Assembly (NCBI GenBank): GCA_025362295.1
Contig: JANYGX010000002.1
Coordinates: 117,989-181,988, forward strand
Origin: Sphingomonadales bacterium
GTDB lineage: Bacteria > Pseudomonadota > Alphaproteobacteria > Sphingomonadales > Sphingomonadaceae
Length of the DNA stretch: 64,000 nucleotides
Direction: 5' to 3'
Below, one piece after another: positions 24,154 to 34,676 of the stretch; within the stretch, counting starts at the first letter, position 1, and every line of letters starts with the position of its first letter. Position numbers and translations under genes: made by a program. Below the pieces are notes generated by a model, which saw only the letters and a program-made list of their open reading frames with translations, was not told the DNA's origin and made no database searches.

Positions 24154-24726
24154 ATGGCTGAAGAAGAGTTTGAAATACCATCCGCACATGAGGAGGCGCT
24201 GCATCATGCCGCCCACCACGCGCCCGGCTTTGCCCAGCAGATTGCTATTTTCACAGCCATTCTGGCCACCATCGGCGCTGTTGTCAGTTTTCTAGGTGGT
24301 CACACCCAGAATGAAGCAATTTATTTGAAAAATGAAGCGGTGCTGAAAAAAGCGGCTGCATCAGATCAGTGGGCATTCTATCAGGCAAAATCTATCAAAG
24401 CAGCTATTGCAGAACAAACTGCACAGCTTTCTGTTGATGCAAAATCAAGAGACGATTCGGCAAAAAAAGCAGCGCGTTACACCGAAGAAAAAAAAGAGAT
24501 AGAAGACAAGGCAAAGGAATTTGACAAACAATCGGAAGAAGCTGACAAAGAATCACAAAAGGCTTTAAACCCTCATCAAAAACTTTCTATTGCCATGACA
24601 TTTTTGCAAATTGCCATTGCACTCGCATCAATAGCAGCGCTCACGCGCAAACACTGGCTTTTGGGCGGCGCTGGTTTGAGCGCTTTAATAGGCATAGGCT
24701 TATCTGTATTTGCGTATCTAGCATAA
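24154..24726 (+). CDS. DUF4337 family membrane protein
   Basis: This 190-residue protein has one N-terminal transmembrane helix (about 30-50, IAIFTAILATIGAVVSFLGG), a long charged helical region rich in Lys, Glu and Ala (about 55-140, probably coiled coil) and two C-terminal helices (about 148-165 and 170-188). It fits DUF4337, of unknown function. GGAGAGAG precedes the ATG. It lies between apt and 3-hydroxyisobutyrate dehydrogenase and may share their transcript. Confidence 0.75.
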   Translation: MAEEEFEIPSAHEEALHHAAHHAPGFAQQIAIFTAILATIGAVVSFLGGHTQNEAIYLKNEAVLKKAAASDQWAFYQAKSIKAAIAEQTAQLSVDAKSRDDSAKKAARYTEEKKEIEDKAKEFDKQSEEADKESQKALNPHQKLSIAMTFLQIAIALASIAALTRKHWLLGGAGLSALIGIGLSVFAYLA

Positions 24727-24748
24727 ATATTTTTACAAAGGACTCACA

Positions 24749-25642
24749 GTGACGAATATAGGTTTTGTAGGTGTCGGGAATATGGGCCTGGGCATGGCGG
24801 CCAATCTCATCAAGGCTGGTCATGCAGTAACAGCGTATGACCTTATGTCAGAGACCCTTGATAAAGCCGTTGCAGTGGGCTGCACCCGTGCCGCATCCGC
24901 TGGCGATGCTGTTGATGGCAGTGATGCGCTGGTTACCATGCTGCCATCCGGTTTGCATGTGAAGGATGTGTATGAAAAAGCTGTTTGGGAGTGGGCAAGG
25001 CCCGGCATGGTGTTGATGGATTGTTCAACCATCGACGTGCAAACTGCCCGTGATGTTATTGCTACGGCCACCAGCAAACAGCTTTTAATGGTTGATGCCC
25101 CTGTATCCGGCGGCACCGGCGGGGCCAGTTCTGGCACACTAACGTTTATGGTTGGCGGCAGCGATGCAGCCTTTGCCAAAGCACAGCCAATTTTATCAGC
25201 CATGGGCAAAGCGGTTATTCATGCTGGCGGCGCAGGGGCAGGGCAGGCGGCAAAAATATGCAATAATATGATTTTGGGCGCGACGATGATCGCAACGGCA
25301 GAAGCGTTTAATCTCGCGATTAAATTGGGTCTGGACCCGCAGGTATTTTATGATATTTCATCAAAATCTTCAGGCCAGTCTTGGTCGATGACCACATATT
25401 GCCCAGTGGCTGGACCCGTGCCAGCTGCACCTTCTAATGCTGATTATGCCGGTGGCTTTGCAACGGCATTGATGCTGAAAGACATGAAGTTATCGCAGGA
25501 AGCTGCCAGTAAGAGCAATGTATCTACCCCGATCACCGCACAAGCCACAGCGCTTTATCAAGCGCTGACTAATTTGGGCGGTGGCGGCAAGGATTTTTCA
25601 GCAATCATAAAGTTGCTCGATGGCAGCTTTAAAAATTCATGA
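24749..25642 (+). CDS. mmsB: 3-hydroxyisobutyrate dehydrogenase
   Basis: This 297-residue NAD-dependent dehydrogenase acts in valine breakdown (3-hydroxyisobutyrate to methylmalonate semialdehyde). The Rossmann motif GFVGVGNMGLGMAANLIKAGH, split here as GFVGVGNMGLGMA and NLIKAGH, opens the protein. The substrate loop DAPVSGGTGGASSGTL and the catalytic lysine in GQAAKICNNM are present. The SWSMTTYCPVAGPVP stretch favours true HIBADH over GarR-type enzymes. The start is GTG 24749 with AAAGGA upstream. The gene for the preceding pathway step, HIBCH, is about 5 kb away at 30172. Confidence 0.92.
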   Translation: MTNIGFVGVGNMGLGMAANLIKAGHAVTAYDLMSETLDKAVAVGCTRAASAGDAVDGSDALVTMLPSGLHVKDVYEKAVWEWARPGMVLMDCSTIDVQTARDVIATATSKQLLMVDAPVSGGTGGASSGTLTFMVGGSDAAFAKAQPILSAMGKAVIHAGGAGAGQAAKICNNMILGATMIATAEAFNLAIKLGLDPQVFYDISSKSSGQSWSMTTYCPVAGPVPAAPSNADYAGGFATALMLKDMKLSQEAASKSNVSTPITAQATALYQALTNLGGGGKDFSAIIKLLDGSFKNS

Positions 25643-25652
25643 TCTTTAAATC

Positions 25653-26933
<1,281 letters not shown>

Positions 26934-26945
<12 letters not shown>

Positions 26946-27563
26946 TATTTGTTCCTTATTGAGAACGGCCCGAACAGGTGCGAAGGAGCGGCGATGGTGC
27001 AGGCAGGGGCCATGCTGCTGCAAGGTTTGATGATGAACAGCCGTTCCGTAGCCCTTGTTTTTATCCCACGCATAATATGGAAATTCAGCGGCGAGCTGTG
27101 TCATGAGACGATCTCTTGTTACTTTTGCAATAATGCTGGCAGCGGCGATGGAAAGGGAGCGGCCATCGCCCTTTATCAGGCTATGGGTAGTGCATTCAAA
27201 GGCGGGTGCATCGTTGCCGTCAATCAACAGTGTTGCCGGTACGCAACCGAGCCTGGCTACGGCACGCTGCATCGCCAGATGTGTGGCTTGGCGAATATTT
27301 AATTGGTCGATTTCGGCAACGCTGGCTTTGCCAACACCGACCCAGCACGTTTGCATAATCAGTACGAAAAGGTTTTCTCTCTGCACGGCTGTCAGTTTTT
27401 TAGAATCGTTCAATCCAGCTGGTATTGAATTTATATCGAGAACAACAGCCGCAGCCACAACTGGCCCAGCCCATGGCCCACGACCAGCCTCATCCACACC
27501 GGCAACCGGCGACAAGCATTGAGCTTCAAAACTAAAATCTGGTTTAGTTTTTGGTGATCTCAT
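26934..27563 (-). CDS. rnhB: Ribonuclease HII
   Basis: This 209-residue enzyme removes ribonucleotides from DNA. The first catalytic motif GVDEAGRGPWAGPVVAAAVV and the DSKKLTAVQRE and SIIAKVTRDRLM motifs are present with the acidic active-site residues. I used ATG 27563, which overlaps the folP stop (TGATG); the frame also has a TTG one codon upstream. The pairing with ccrM just downstream is conserved in alphaproteobacteria. The last codons contain a GANTC site. Confidence 0.95.
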
Positions 27564-28708
27564 CAATGTATGTCCACCGGTGGCGTTAGGGCGGCATCAC
27601 GCAACCCGATCCATACTTTAATCGCCTGCACAGTTTCGGCGACATCGTGTGTGCGCAAAATTTGTACACCTTGCGCGACACCATGCAATCCGAGTGCTAG
27701 TCCGCCTGCCAGCCTTTCATCAACTGTTTCTTCCCGACTGAGCGCGCCGATCATTTTCTTGCGGCTGACTCCAAGCACAATCGGGCAACCCAGTCCGTGA
27801 AATATACCAATACCATTGATGAGATCGAGATTATGTCGCAAGGTTTTACCAAAGCCAATGCCGGGGTCCAACAGAATGCGGGATTTATCAATTCCAGCAG
27901 CAACACAAGCAGCGATACGCGCCTCAAGATAATCAAAAATATCAAGCAACGCATCATGATAATGCGGAGCATCCTGCATGGTTTGCGGATCGCCAGCGCT
28001 ATGCATCAGCACGATGCAGGCGTTGCTCGCTGCGATCGCTGACAGGCTTTCACTGTCGTATGTAAGAGCTGAAACATCATTGGTCATGTGCACGCCATGC
28101 GACAGGCCAAGTTTCATCACGCTAGCCTTGCGCGTGTCGAGCGATATGGCCAGCTCACCGCTTTGTGCCAAGCCCTCAAGCACTGGTGTTAGCCGCGCAA
28201 TCTCATCACCTTCCCATACGGGCTTGGCGCCGGGGCGCGTCGATTCGGCACCAATGTCCACAATAGCTGCGCCGTGCGCCGACATGCTGTAAGCCGCACC
28301 GATGGCAGTTTGCGGATCACTTGCAAGCCCGTCACCAGAAAAACTGTCCGGTGTCAGGTTGAGGATGCCCATGACTTGTGGCTTGCCCATCGGCACAATC
28401 CTATTATTTAGCCGAAGCGGTTGCCGTGGCATGAGCAATGCCTGCCAGAGCATTTCGGCTCGGGTGCGCAGGCGATCGCTTAACGTTGCTAACATCGCAC
28501 CACATGCCTCAAAATCGAGAACTGCGCTGTGTGTGCGCACGCTATTTTGACGGATAATGAGCTGTACGGCTGCGAACCAGGCCAGTCCGCCCGCGATGGC
28601 GCGCGATTTTTTGGGATCAGCAAACGGACCGTCATTGAAGTGAACCGGCCGCAAGTAAAGCTGGGCGTCGTCAACAAGGTCGTTGAGGCTGTCTAAGTCA
28701 TGATTCAT
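27563..28708 (-). CDS. folP: Dihydropteroate synthase with N-terminal extension
   Basis: This 381-residue protein makes dihydropteroate from pABA and the pterin pyrophosphate. The catalytic TIM barrel starts at about residue 105 (MGILNLTPDSFSGDG, then IVDIGAESTRPGAKP) and includes DPGIGFGKTLRHNLDL. The first 100 residues (DDAQLYLRPVHFNDGP...) form an additional domain found in alphaproteobacterial FolP and not needed in enterobacterial enzymes. Its stop overlaps the rnhB start, so folP, rnhB and perhaps ccrM form one unit. It is divergent from murI. Confidence 0.93.
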   Translation of the reverse strand: MNHDLDSLNDLVDDAQLYLRPVHFNDGPFADPKKSRAIAGGLAWFAAVQLIIRQNSVRTHSAVLDFEACGAMLATLSDRLRTRAEMLWQALLMPRQPLRLNNRIVPMGKPQVMGILNLTPDSFSGDGLASDPQTAIGAAYSMSAHGAAIVDIGAESTRPGAKPVWEGDEIARLTPVLEGLAQSGELAISLDTRKASVMKLGLSHGVHMTNDVSALTYDSESLSAIAASNACIVLMHSAGDPQTMQDAPHYHDALLDIFDYLEARIAACVAAGIDKSRILLDPGIGFGKTLRHNLDLINGIGIFHGLGCPIVLGVSRKKMIGALSREETVDERLAGGLALGLHGVAQGVQILRTHDVAETVQAIKVWIGLRDAALTPPVDIH

Positions 28709-28852
28709 TACTTGATCCTAATGTATTCTATACCAGACATAGATTAAAAGGATATCTGTGGGAAAGTGGTATTTTAAAGCACGCAATGTTAAATACGCAT
28801 CAAAGTACAACTTCCCCTTGTCGTAATGCCTTACACAGAATACCAAGAATTC

Positions 28853-29644
28853 ATGTCTTCTAATCCGCTTTTGTTGTTTGATTCCGGCGTTGGTGGCCTT
28901 TCGGTGCTGTCGCACATTCGCCATGCCATACCCGACTCATCGATCGTGTATTGTGCGGACAACGCGGGGTTTCCATATGGCCTTAAAACGGAAGCATGGC
29001 TTGCCGAGCGCGTGCCGCGTATTTTGCAAAGCCTTGTGGCTCGGTATAACCCTTGCGCCATTGTCATTCCCTGCAATACAGCATCGACCATTGCCCTTGA
29101 TGCTGTGCGCGCTGTTATTACCCTGCCAGTTGTTGGCACAGTGCCAGCCATCAAGCCAGCCGCTGAACAAACCAGAACCGGCGTGATTGCCGTGCTCGGC
29201 ACACTGGCGACAGTGCGCCAAAAATATGTTGATGACTTAATCAACCAGTTTGCCAGCCATTGCACTGTGCTCCGCCATGGTTCAGCTGAACTTGTTGAAC
29301 TTGCCGAGCGTAAATTGCGCGGAGACGATGCACCTGTTGAAGATTATGCCGCAGCGCTTGCAGGTTTATTGAGCCAGCCGCATGCAGACAAAATTGATAC
29401 AATTGTTTTGGCCTGCACACATTTTCCGTTGATTGAACAAGAGCTGGCCGCAGCATTAGATAGGCCAATCAACTGGGTTGATTCCGGTGCCGGCATTGCC
29501 CGGCGCACGCAACACGTTACCAAAAACATACAGTGGCCAATGCCTGCCACCGGACGTGCGGTATTTACATCGAAAGCCGATAACATTGCCCTGTTAAAAC
29601 CAGCCCTTGCCGCTTGCGGCTTAAGCTCAATCGAATATTTATGA
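28853..29644 (+). CDS. murI: Glutamate racemase
   Basis: This 263-residue enzyme provides D-glutamate for peptidoglycan. The N-terminal motif LLLFDSGVGGLSVLSHI and the two catalytic cysteines (IPCNTAST and LACTHFPLIEQEL) are intact. Two ATGs are possible: 28826 and 28853. I favour 28853 (MSSNPLLLFDSG) because family members usually begin a few residues before the DSGVGG motif; neither start has a strong ribosome binding site. The 144-base gap to folP carries both divergent promoters. Confidence 0.94.
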   Translation: MSSNPLLLFDSGVGGLSVLSHIRHAIPDSSIVYCADNAGFPYGLKTEAWLAERVPRILQSLVARYNPCAIVIPCNTASTIALDAVRAVITLPVVGTVPAIKPAAEQTRTGVIAVLGTLATVRQKYVDDLINQFASHCTVLRHGSAELVELAERKLRGDDAPVEDYAAALAGLLSQPHADKIDTIVLACTHFPLIEQELAAALDRPINWVDSGAGIARRTQHVTKNIQWPMPATGRAVFTSKADNIALLKPALAACGLSSIEYL

Positions 29645-29665
29645 TCACGTGCAGAGGATATTACA

Positions 29666-30142
29666 ATGACCTACACGAACGCTGAAGTTTTAGAGCGCAT
29701 GAACGCTTATATTCCGGCCACCGGGCTGATGCTTGGCATGACACTTGTTGAGCTTGACCAAGACACTGGCTTTGTGCGTATGAACTTCCACGTCAAAACG
29801 GATTTTTGCAATCCGATGGGCAATGTGCAAGGCGGCACAATCGCAACGATGCTTGATGATACGGCCGCATACTCTATTATCACCAAAGCGCTTACAATGC
29901 CTGCGTATGGGGGCAAGCGTATTGGGGTGCCAACGCTTGAATTTAAAACCAGCTTTTTCTCCAGCGCTCAGGCAGGGCCTTTGGTGACAGAAGCGCGGTG
30001 TTTGAAATTTGGCCGCAACATTGCATTTGCTGAAGCCAAACTATTCGATACCAAAGGTAAAATTCTGGCTGTTATGACAACCACGGTGATGCCGACATTG
30101 CTAACCAAACCGGCCAATCTGCATGAAAGGCCAATGGTGTGA
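29666..30142 (+). CDS. PaaI-type hotdog-fold thioesterase
   Basis: This 158-residue hotdog-fold protein has NPMGNVQGGTIATMLDDTAAY, given in parts as NPMGNVQGG and TIATMLDDTAAY, where the GG and Asp positions match the PaaI active site. It probably hydrolyses an acyl-CoA thioester; the substrate is unknown. GAGGA precedes the ATG. It sits between murI and 3-hydroxyisobutyryl-CoA hydrolase in the same direction and could be co-transcribed with the latter, 29 bases downstream. Confidence 0.85.
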   Translation: MTYTNAEVLERMNAYIPATGLMLGMTLVELDQDTGFVRMNFHVKTDFCNPMGNVQGGTIATMLDDTAAYSIITKALTMPAYGGKRIGVPTLEFKTSFFSSAQAGPLVTEARCLKFGRNIAFAEAKLFDTKGKILAVMTTTVMPTLLTKPANLHERPMV

Positions 30143-30171
30143 AATCATTAACTGAAAGTGAGTGTTTATAA

Positions 30172-31212
30172 ATGAATATTGCAACCGACGATGTGCTGTT
30201 TGAAGTGCGGGGTCGCATTGGCCTTATAACACTCAATCGCCCCGCCGCTTTGAACGCACTCAACATATCCATGTGCCATGCAATACTGCCGAAATTAAAT
30301 TCATGGGCAACTGACTCGTTAATCAGCGCTGTTGTCATTCAGGGCACTGGTGACAAAGCATTTTGTGCAGGTGGTGATATCATTGGCCTTTACCATGCCG
30401 GGAAATCGGGTAGCGTTGATTTTGAAAATTTCTTTCACGATGAGTATCGGTTGAATTATGCTATTGCGACATTTCCCAAACCTTACATAGCACTCATGGA
30501 TGGGATTACGATGGGTGGTGGTGTTGGCCTGAGTGTGCATGGCCGCTACAGGGTCGCGAGCGAGCGCTTCACATTTGCTATGCCTGAAACCGGCATTGGT
30601 CTAATTCCTGATGTGGGCGGCACGTTCATGCTCTCGCGCCTGCCAGGAGCCATGGGTATGTATCTTGGTCTCACTGGCGAACGACTGAAAGCAGCGGATG
30701 CTTGTGCGCTCGATATCTGCACGCATCACGTAGCATCTCTTAATATGGATGCACTGGTGAATGCACTGATTGCGTCTCCTGATGATGTGGATGATGTGCT
30801 GGCAGATTATCATGAAGATGCCGGTATGCCGCCACTATTGCCTTATCACGCAGCCATAAACGAACATTTTAGCGGGGTCAGTGTTGAAGCCATCATGTCA
30901 TCTTTATCCATGGGCGATGCATGGGCTGTAGCGTGGCGCGACAAGTTGTTTGGCTTTTCGCCAACATCTATGAAACTGACGCACCGTGCTGTGCGAGAGG
31001 CTGCAAATTACGATATCGCCGGATGTTTGCGTCAGGAATACCGCATAGTTTGCGCTATTAAATCAGGTCATGATTTTTTTGAAGGCGTGCGCGCCTTGCT
31101 TATCGATAAAGATAAAAAACCAAGATGGCGACCAGCAGCGCTCTCGGATGTGAAAGGGGAGGATGTGGATCGATATTTTGAAATGCCTGATGGAGGTGAT
31201 TTACAACTCTAG
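30172..31212 (+). CDS. 3-hydroxyisobutyryl-CoA hydrolase
   Basis: This 346-residue crotonase-fold enzyme has the HIBCH pattern KAFCAGGDIIGLY, then FFHDEYRLNYAIATFPKPY, ALMDGITMGGGVGLSVHG and PETGIGLIPDVGG. These motifs separate HIBCH from ordinary enoyl-CoA hydratases, and its substrate-assisting Glu and Asp residues are present. It releases CoA from 3-hydroxyisobutyryl-CoA in valine degradation, giving the substrate for the dehydrogenase encoded at 24749. Confidence 0.92.
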   Translation: MNIATDDVLFEVRGRIGLITLNRPAALNALNISMCHAILPKLNSWATDSLISAVVIQGTGDKAFCAGGDIIGLYHAGKSGSVDFENFFHDEYRLNYAIATFPKPYIALMDGITMGGGVGLSVHGRYRVASERFTFAMPETGIGLIPDVGGTFMLSRLPGAMGMYLGLTGERLKAADACALDICTHHVASLNMDALVNALIASPDDVDDVLADYHEDAGMPPLLPYHAAINEHFSGVSVEAIMSSLSMGDAWAVAWRDKLFGFSPTSMKLTHRAVREAANYDIAGCLRQEYRIVCAIKSGHDFFEGVRALLIDKDKKPRWRPAALSDVKGEDVDRYFEMPDGGDLQL

Positions 31213-31221
31213 CAGCATTGA

Positions 31222-32088
31222 TCATCTTCGAAATCTTCGTATCAAGCTGGATGTGTCCTGTCGCTTGCCGCCAAGTTTCTGCACATCGCTATAAAAATGA
31301 TCGACCAATGCTGTGACTGGTAACGTCACGCCCATCCGGCGGGCTTCGTCAAGCACCAGTCCCAAATCCTTGCGCATCCAGTCTACTGCAAAACCGAAAT
31401 CGAATTTACCATCTGCCATGGTGGCCGTGCGGTTTTCCATTTGCCAGCTTTGGGCAGCGCCCTTGGAGAGCACATCAAAAACCTGAGTGCTGTCGAGTCC
31501 GGCTTCAAGCGCAAAGTGCACGGCCTCAGCCAAACCCTGCACCACACCGGCTATGCAAATTTGATTGACCATTTTGGTCAGCTGCCCGGCACCGCTTGGG
31601 CCCATATGGCCAATACGTTTGGCATAGGCCTGCATGACCGGTTCAGCCCTGTCGAAATCAACCGTATCACCGCCAACCATGATGGTGAGCTGACCGTTTT
31701 CGGCACCAGCTTGCCCGCCGGATACAGGCGCATCGAGAAAGCGTATACCATGCTGGCGGGCAACTATTGCCAGTTGGCGCGCCGTGTCGGCCCCGATTGT
31801 GGTATGGTCGACAAACAGGCTGCCGGTCGTCATGGCAGAGAAAGCACCATCTGGCCCTGTCGTCACGTCCTCTACATCGCGATCAGCGCCAACGCAGGCA
31901 AACACTATATCGGCTGATTGTGCAGCAAGGGCGGGGGTTTTTGCCATTTTGCCAGCATGTTTTGCAACCCAAGCCGTGCTTTTGGCCAATGTCCGATTAT
32001 ACACAGTCATGGTATGGCCTGCCTTTGCCAGATGTGCGGCCATCGGACCGCCCATGATGCCAAGCCCCAAAAATGCTATCTGTGCCAT
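31222..32088 (-). CDS. Beta-hydroxyacid dehydrogenase (GarR/HIBADH-like)
   Basis: This 288-residue NAD(P)-dependent dehydrogenase opens with the Rossmann motif AFLGLGIMGGPMAAHLAKAG. It has the substrate loop DAPVSGGQAGAENGQLTIMVGG, read as DAPVSGGQAG and NGQLTIMVGG, and the catalytic lysine in GQLTKMVNQICIAG. It could be a second 3-hydroxyisobutyrate, tartronate semialdehyde or L-serine dehydrogenase; the family is poorly predictive of substrate. It converges on the HIBCH gene and is divergent from the threonine ammonia-lyase gene. Confidence 0.87.
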   Translation of the reverse strand: MAQIAFLGLGIMGGPMAAHLAKAGHTMTVYNRTLAKSTAWVAKHAGKMAKTPALAAQSADIVFACVGADRDVEDVTTGPDGAFSAMTTGSLFVDHTTIGADTARQLAIVARQHGIRFLDAPVSGGQAGAENGQLTIMVGGDTVDFDRAEPVMQAYAKRIGHMGPSGAGQLTKMVNQICIAGVVQGLAEAVHFALEAGLDSTQVFDVLSKGAAQSWQMENRTATMADGKFDFGFAVDWMRKDLGLVLDEARRMGVTLPVTALVDHFYSDVQKLGGKRQDTSSLIRRFRR

Positions 32089-32187
32089 ATTTTATTAACC
32101 TTATCCTGTTCAAATTGATGATGAGCGGTTATGGCCTTTTGGGCCAGTTGATATAGATGGGTCAAGCACAGGATTAAGGTTTTGGAT

Positions 32188-33429
32188 ATGTTAAGCGTTA
32201 AACGGGCTATAGATAATCTGCCAGTGAATTTTGATGATGTGCTAGCAGCGCGCATTGCCATTGGCGATGCAGTGGTCAACACCCCGTGCCTGAAAAGCCA
32301 AACATTATCGACCATCACCGGCGCTGAAATATGGCTAAAGTTTGAGAATTTGCAATTCACCGCTGCTTATAAAGAACGCGGTGCGCTTAACCGGCTGTTG
32401 CAAATGACGCCTGAGCAAAAACGACGCGGTGTTATCGCCATGTCAGCTGGCAACCATGCACAAGGTGTTGCCTATCATGGCAAGCGATTGGGTATTCCAG
32501 TGACTATTGTAATGCCTAATGGCACACCGACCATTAAGGTGCAACAAACGGAAAGTCACGGTGCGACCGTCATATTGCACGGCGAGAAGCTTGAAGAGGC
32601 GAGTGAATTGGCCAAGAGTTTATGCGCTGATCGCGGTTTAACGTTTGTGCATCCTTATGACGATCCATTCATTATTGCTGGTCAGGGCACCGTTGCGCTG
32701 GAAATGCTTGAGGCTGTGCCGTCACTGGACTGTCTGGTTATACCGATTGGCGGCGGCGGTTTAATTTCAGGCTGCGCCATTGCCGCACACGGTATCAAGC
32801 CGGGCATGGAAATTATCGGCGTACAGGCGGAAGCCTACCCATCGATGGCTGCCAAGGTAAAAGGCTTTACGGCTGTATGTGATGGTGACACTCTGGCAGA
32901 AGGCATTGCGGTCAAAAATCCCGGCGTGCTGACATCCGAGATTGTTAGTGCGCTTGTTGATGATATTATGCTGGTCTCTGAAATAGAAATTGAGCGTGCG
33001 GTATCGCTGTTGCTGACCATCGAAAAAACAGTGACAGAAGGGGCGGGTGCGGCAGGTCTTGCGGCTGTGCTCGCGCGCCCCGAACGGTTTCGGGGCAAGC
33101 GGTTGGGTCTGGTGCTCTGCGGCGGTAATATTGATACACGCTTGCTGGCAAACGTGTTGCTGCGTGAATTGGCACGTGAGGGCCGCCTGGCTCGCCTGCG
33201 TGTGCGCATGAAAGACCGGGCTGGTGAACTTTATCATGTTGCCAAAATATTTCACGAGATGAATGTGAATATAATTGATGTGTCGCACCAGCGTGTGTTC
33301 ACCAAAATTCCAGCCAAAGGCACGTATGCCGATATTGAGGTCGAAACCCGTGATCGGACGCATCTCGACAAGCTCATTCAGAATTTGCGCGCTCACCATT
33401 ATGACGTGCAGCTGATTGAGGCTGCATAG
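32188..33429 (+). CDS. ilvA: Threonine ammonia-lyase with C-terminal ACT domain
   Basis: This 413-residue PLP enzyme has the Schiff-base lysine in FTAAYKERGALNRLL (family SFKXRGA), an SAGNHAQGVAYHG asparagine loop, the phosphate-binding IGGGGLISGCA and a C-terminal ACT-like domain (about 330-413, RVRMKDRAGELYHVAKIF). It deaminates threonine to 2-oxobutyrate for isoleucine synthesis, or serves catabolism; the single-ACT short form occurs in both roles. I used ATG 32188; a TTG two codons upstream is in frame. It converges on rfbB with six bases between stops. Confidence 0.92.
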   Translation: MLSVKRAIDNLPVNFDDVLAARIAIGDAVVNTPCLKSQTLSTITGAEIWLKFENLQFTAAYKERGALNRLLQMTPEQKRRGVIAMSAGNHAQGVAYHGKRLGIPVTIVMPNGTPTIKVQQTESHGATVILHGEKLEEASELAKSLCADRGLTFVHPYDDPFIIAGQGTVALEMLEAVPSLDCLVIPIGGGGLISGCAIAAHGIKPGMEIIGVQAEAYPSMAAKVKGFTAVCDGDTLAEGIAVKNPGVLTSEIVSALVDDIMLVSEIEIERAVSLLLTIEKTVTEGAGAAGLAAVLARPERFRGKRLGLVLCGGNIDTRLLANVLLRELAREGRLARLRVRMKDRAGELYHVAKIFHEMNVNIIDVSHQRVFTKIPAKGTYADIEVETRDRTHLDKLIQNLRAHHYDVQLIEAA

Positions 33430-33435
33430 GCAGGT

Positions 33436-34497
33436 TTATTTTTTGATTGGTTGCCACCAGGCTTCGTTAGCCAGATACCATTTGACAGTTGCAGCCAGCG
33501 CCTCCGAAAAGCTATGCGCTGGTTTATAGCCAAGCTCGGTGCGAATTTTAGTTTCATCAATAGCATAACGGCGATCGTGGCCCGGGCGGTCAGTGACATA
33601 GGTTTTGAGGCTGCTGGTCGGCTTGCCATGGGCAGCGGGCGCAGATGGGAAACGCCCTGCCAAAGTTGCATCACCAGCAAATAATCCGTTAACAATCGTA
33701 CACAGGGTATCTATCACAGTCAGGTTTGGCAGCTCGGCACCACCACCAACATTGTAGGTCTCTCCAACTCGACCTTTGTTAATGACAAGATCAATACCCT
33801 GGCAATGGTCCTCCACATACAGCCAATCCCGTATCTGCTGGCCATCGCCGTAAATCGGCAGGTTGCGACCTTCGAGTGCGTTGATGAGAAACAGTGGGAT
33901 AAGCTTTTCCGGAAATTGGTAGGGACCATAGTTGTTGGAGCAATTTGAGGTACTAACCTGCAAGCCATAGGTGTGGTGATAGGCGCGAACCAGATGGTCA
34001 GATGCCGCTTTGGTGGCAGAGTAAGGTGAATTGGGTGCGTAGGCAGTGGTCTCGCTGAACGCAGGATCGTTCGGCCCCAGAGTGCCATAGACTTCATCGG
34101 TTGAAACATGGTGGAAGCGGTGCGGTTTGCCGGTGCCACCATCGAGCCAAACAACTTTTGCAGCCTTGAGGAGCGCATGCGTACCATCAACGTTGGTGCG
34201 AACAAAATCATCCGGGCCATGAATGGAGCGATCAACGTGGCTCTCAGCGGCAAAGTGCACCAGTGTGTCAATGTTGTGCGATTGCAGGAGTGTTTTGTTA
34301 TGTTGAAAATCACAAATGTCGCCATGTATAAAAGTCATCTGCTGATTTTCCAGCCCATGCAGGCTTTCTTTTCGTCCGGCATAGGTGAGGGCATCGAGCA
34401 CAACAATTGTATCTTGCGGATGTTTGTTCAGCCAGTAGCGGACAAAATTTACGCCAATAAAACCGGCAGCACCGGTGACGAGGAGGTTATTGGGCAT
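33436..34497 (-). CDS. rfbB: dTDP-glucose 4,6-dehydratase
   Basis: This 353-residue extended short-chain dehydrogenase catalyses the second step of dTDP-L-rhamnose synthesis. The NAD motif GAAGFIGVNFVRYW, the STDEVYGTLG segment and the YSATKAASDHLVRAY catalytic Tyr-Lys motif are present. It is last in the rhamnose cluster, 179 bases after rfbD, so it may have its own promoter or follow by read-through. The gap contains a GTCAT...ATGAC repeat. Confidence 0.96.
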   Translation of the reverse strand: MPNNLLVTGAAGFIGVNFVRYWLNKHPQDTIVVLDALTYAGRKESLHGLENQQMTFIHGDICDFQHNKTLLQSHNIDTLVHFAAESHVDRSIHGPDDFVRTNVDGTHALLKAAKVVWLDGGTGKPHRFHHVSTDEVYGTLGPNDPAFSETTAYAPNSPYSATKAASDHLVRAYHHTYGLQVSTSNCSNNYGPYQFPEKLIPLFLINALEGRNLPIYGDGQQIRDWLYVEDHCQGIDLVINKGRVGETYNVGGGAELPNLTVIDTLCTIVNGLFAGDATLAGRFPSAPAAHGKPTSSLKTYVTDRPGHDRRYAIDETKIRTELGYKPAHSFSEALAATVKWYLANEAWWQPIKK

Positions 34498-34614
34498 GGT
34501 TATTCCTTAAAAATACTGCAGATAAATGTTTGAGTCGAAACTAAAAAATCCTCTCCTACTTGAAATGGAGGGGAATGAACTTTTGTATCACTAAAACAGT
34601 GGCTGGCCCTAGCC

Positions 34615-34654
34615 GTCATATCAACCTTCGCTGGCCAACCTTCGCTGGGATGAC
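34615..34654. repeat. GTCAT...ATGAC element with an internal 13-base tandem duplication
   Basis: The element is bounded by GTCAT (34615-34619) and ATGAC (34650-34654). Inside it, CAACCTTCGCTGG occurs twice (34622-34634 and 34636-34648), one base apart. The boundary bases match those of the REP-like hairpins at 14842-14937 and 41094-41126, so this may be a decayed or rearranged member. The rest of the rfbB-rfbD gap holds a short CTCC/GGAG inverted repeat at about 34550-34572 and nothing else clear. Confidence 0.5.
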
Positions 34655-34676
34655 GCTCGATAGTTTTGAAAGAAAC

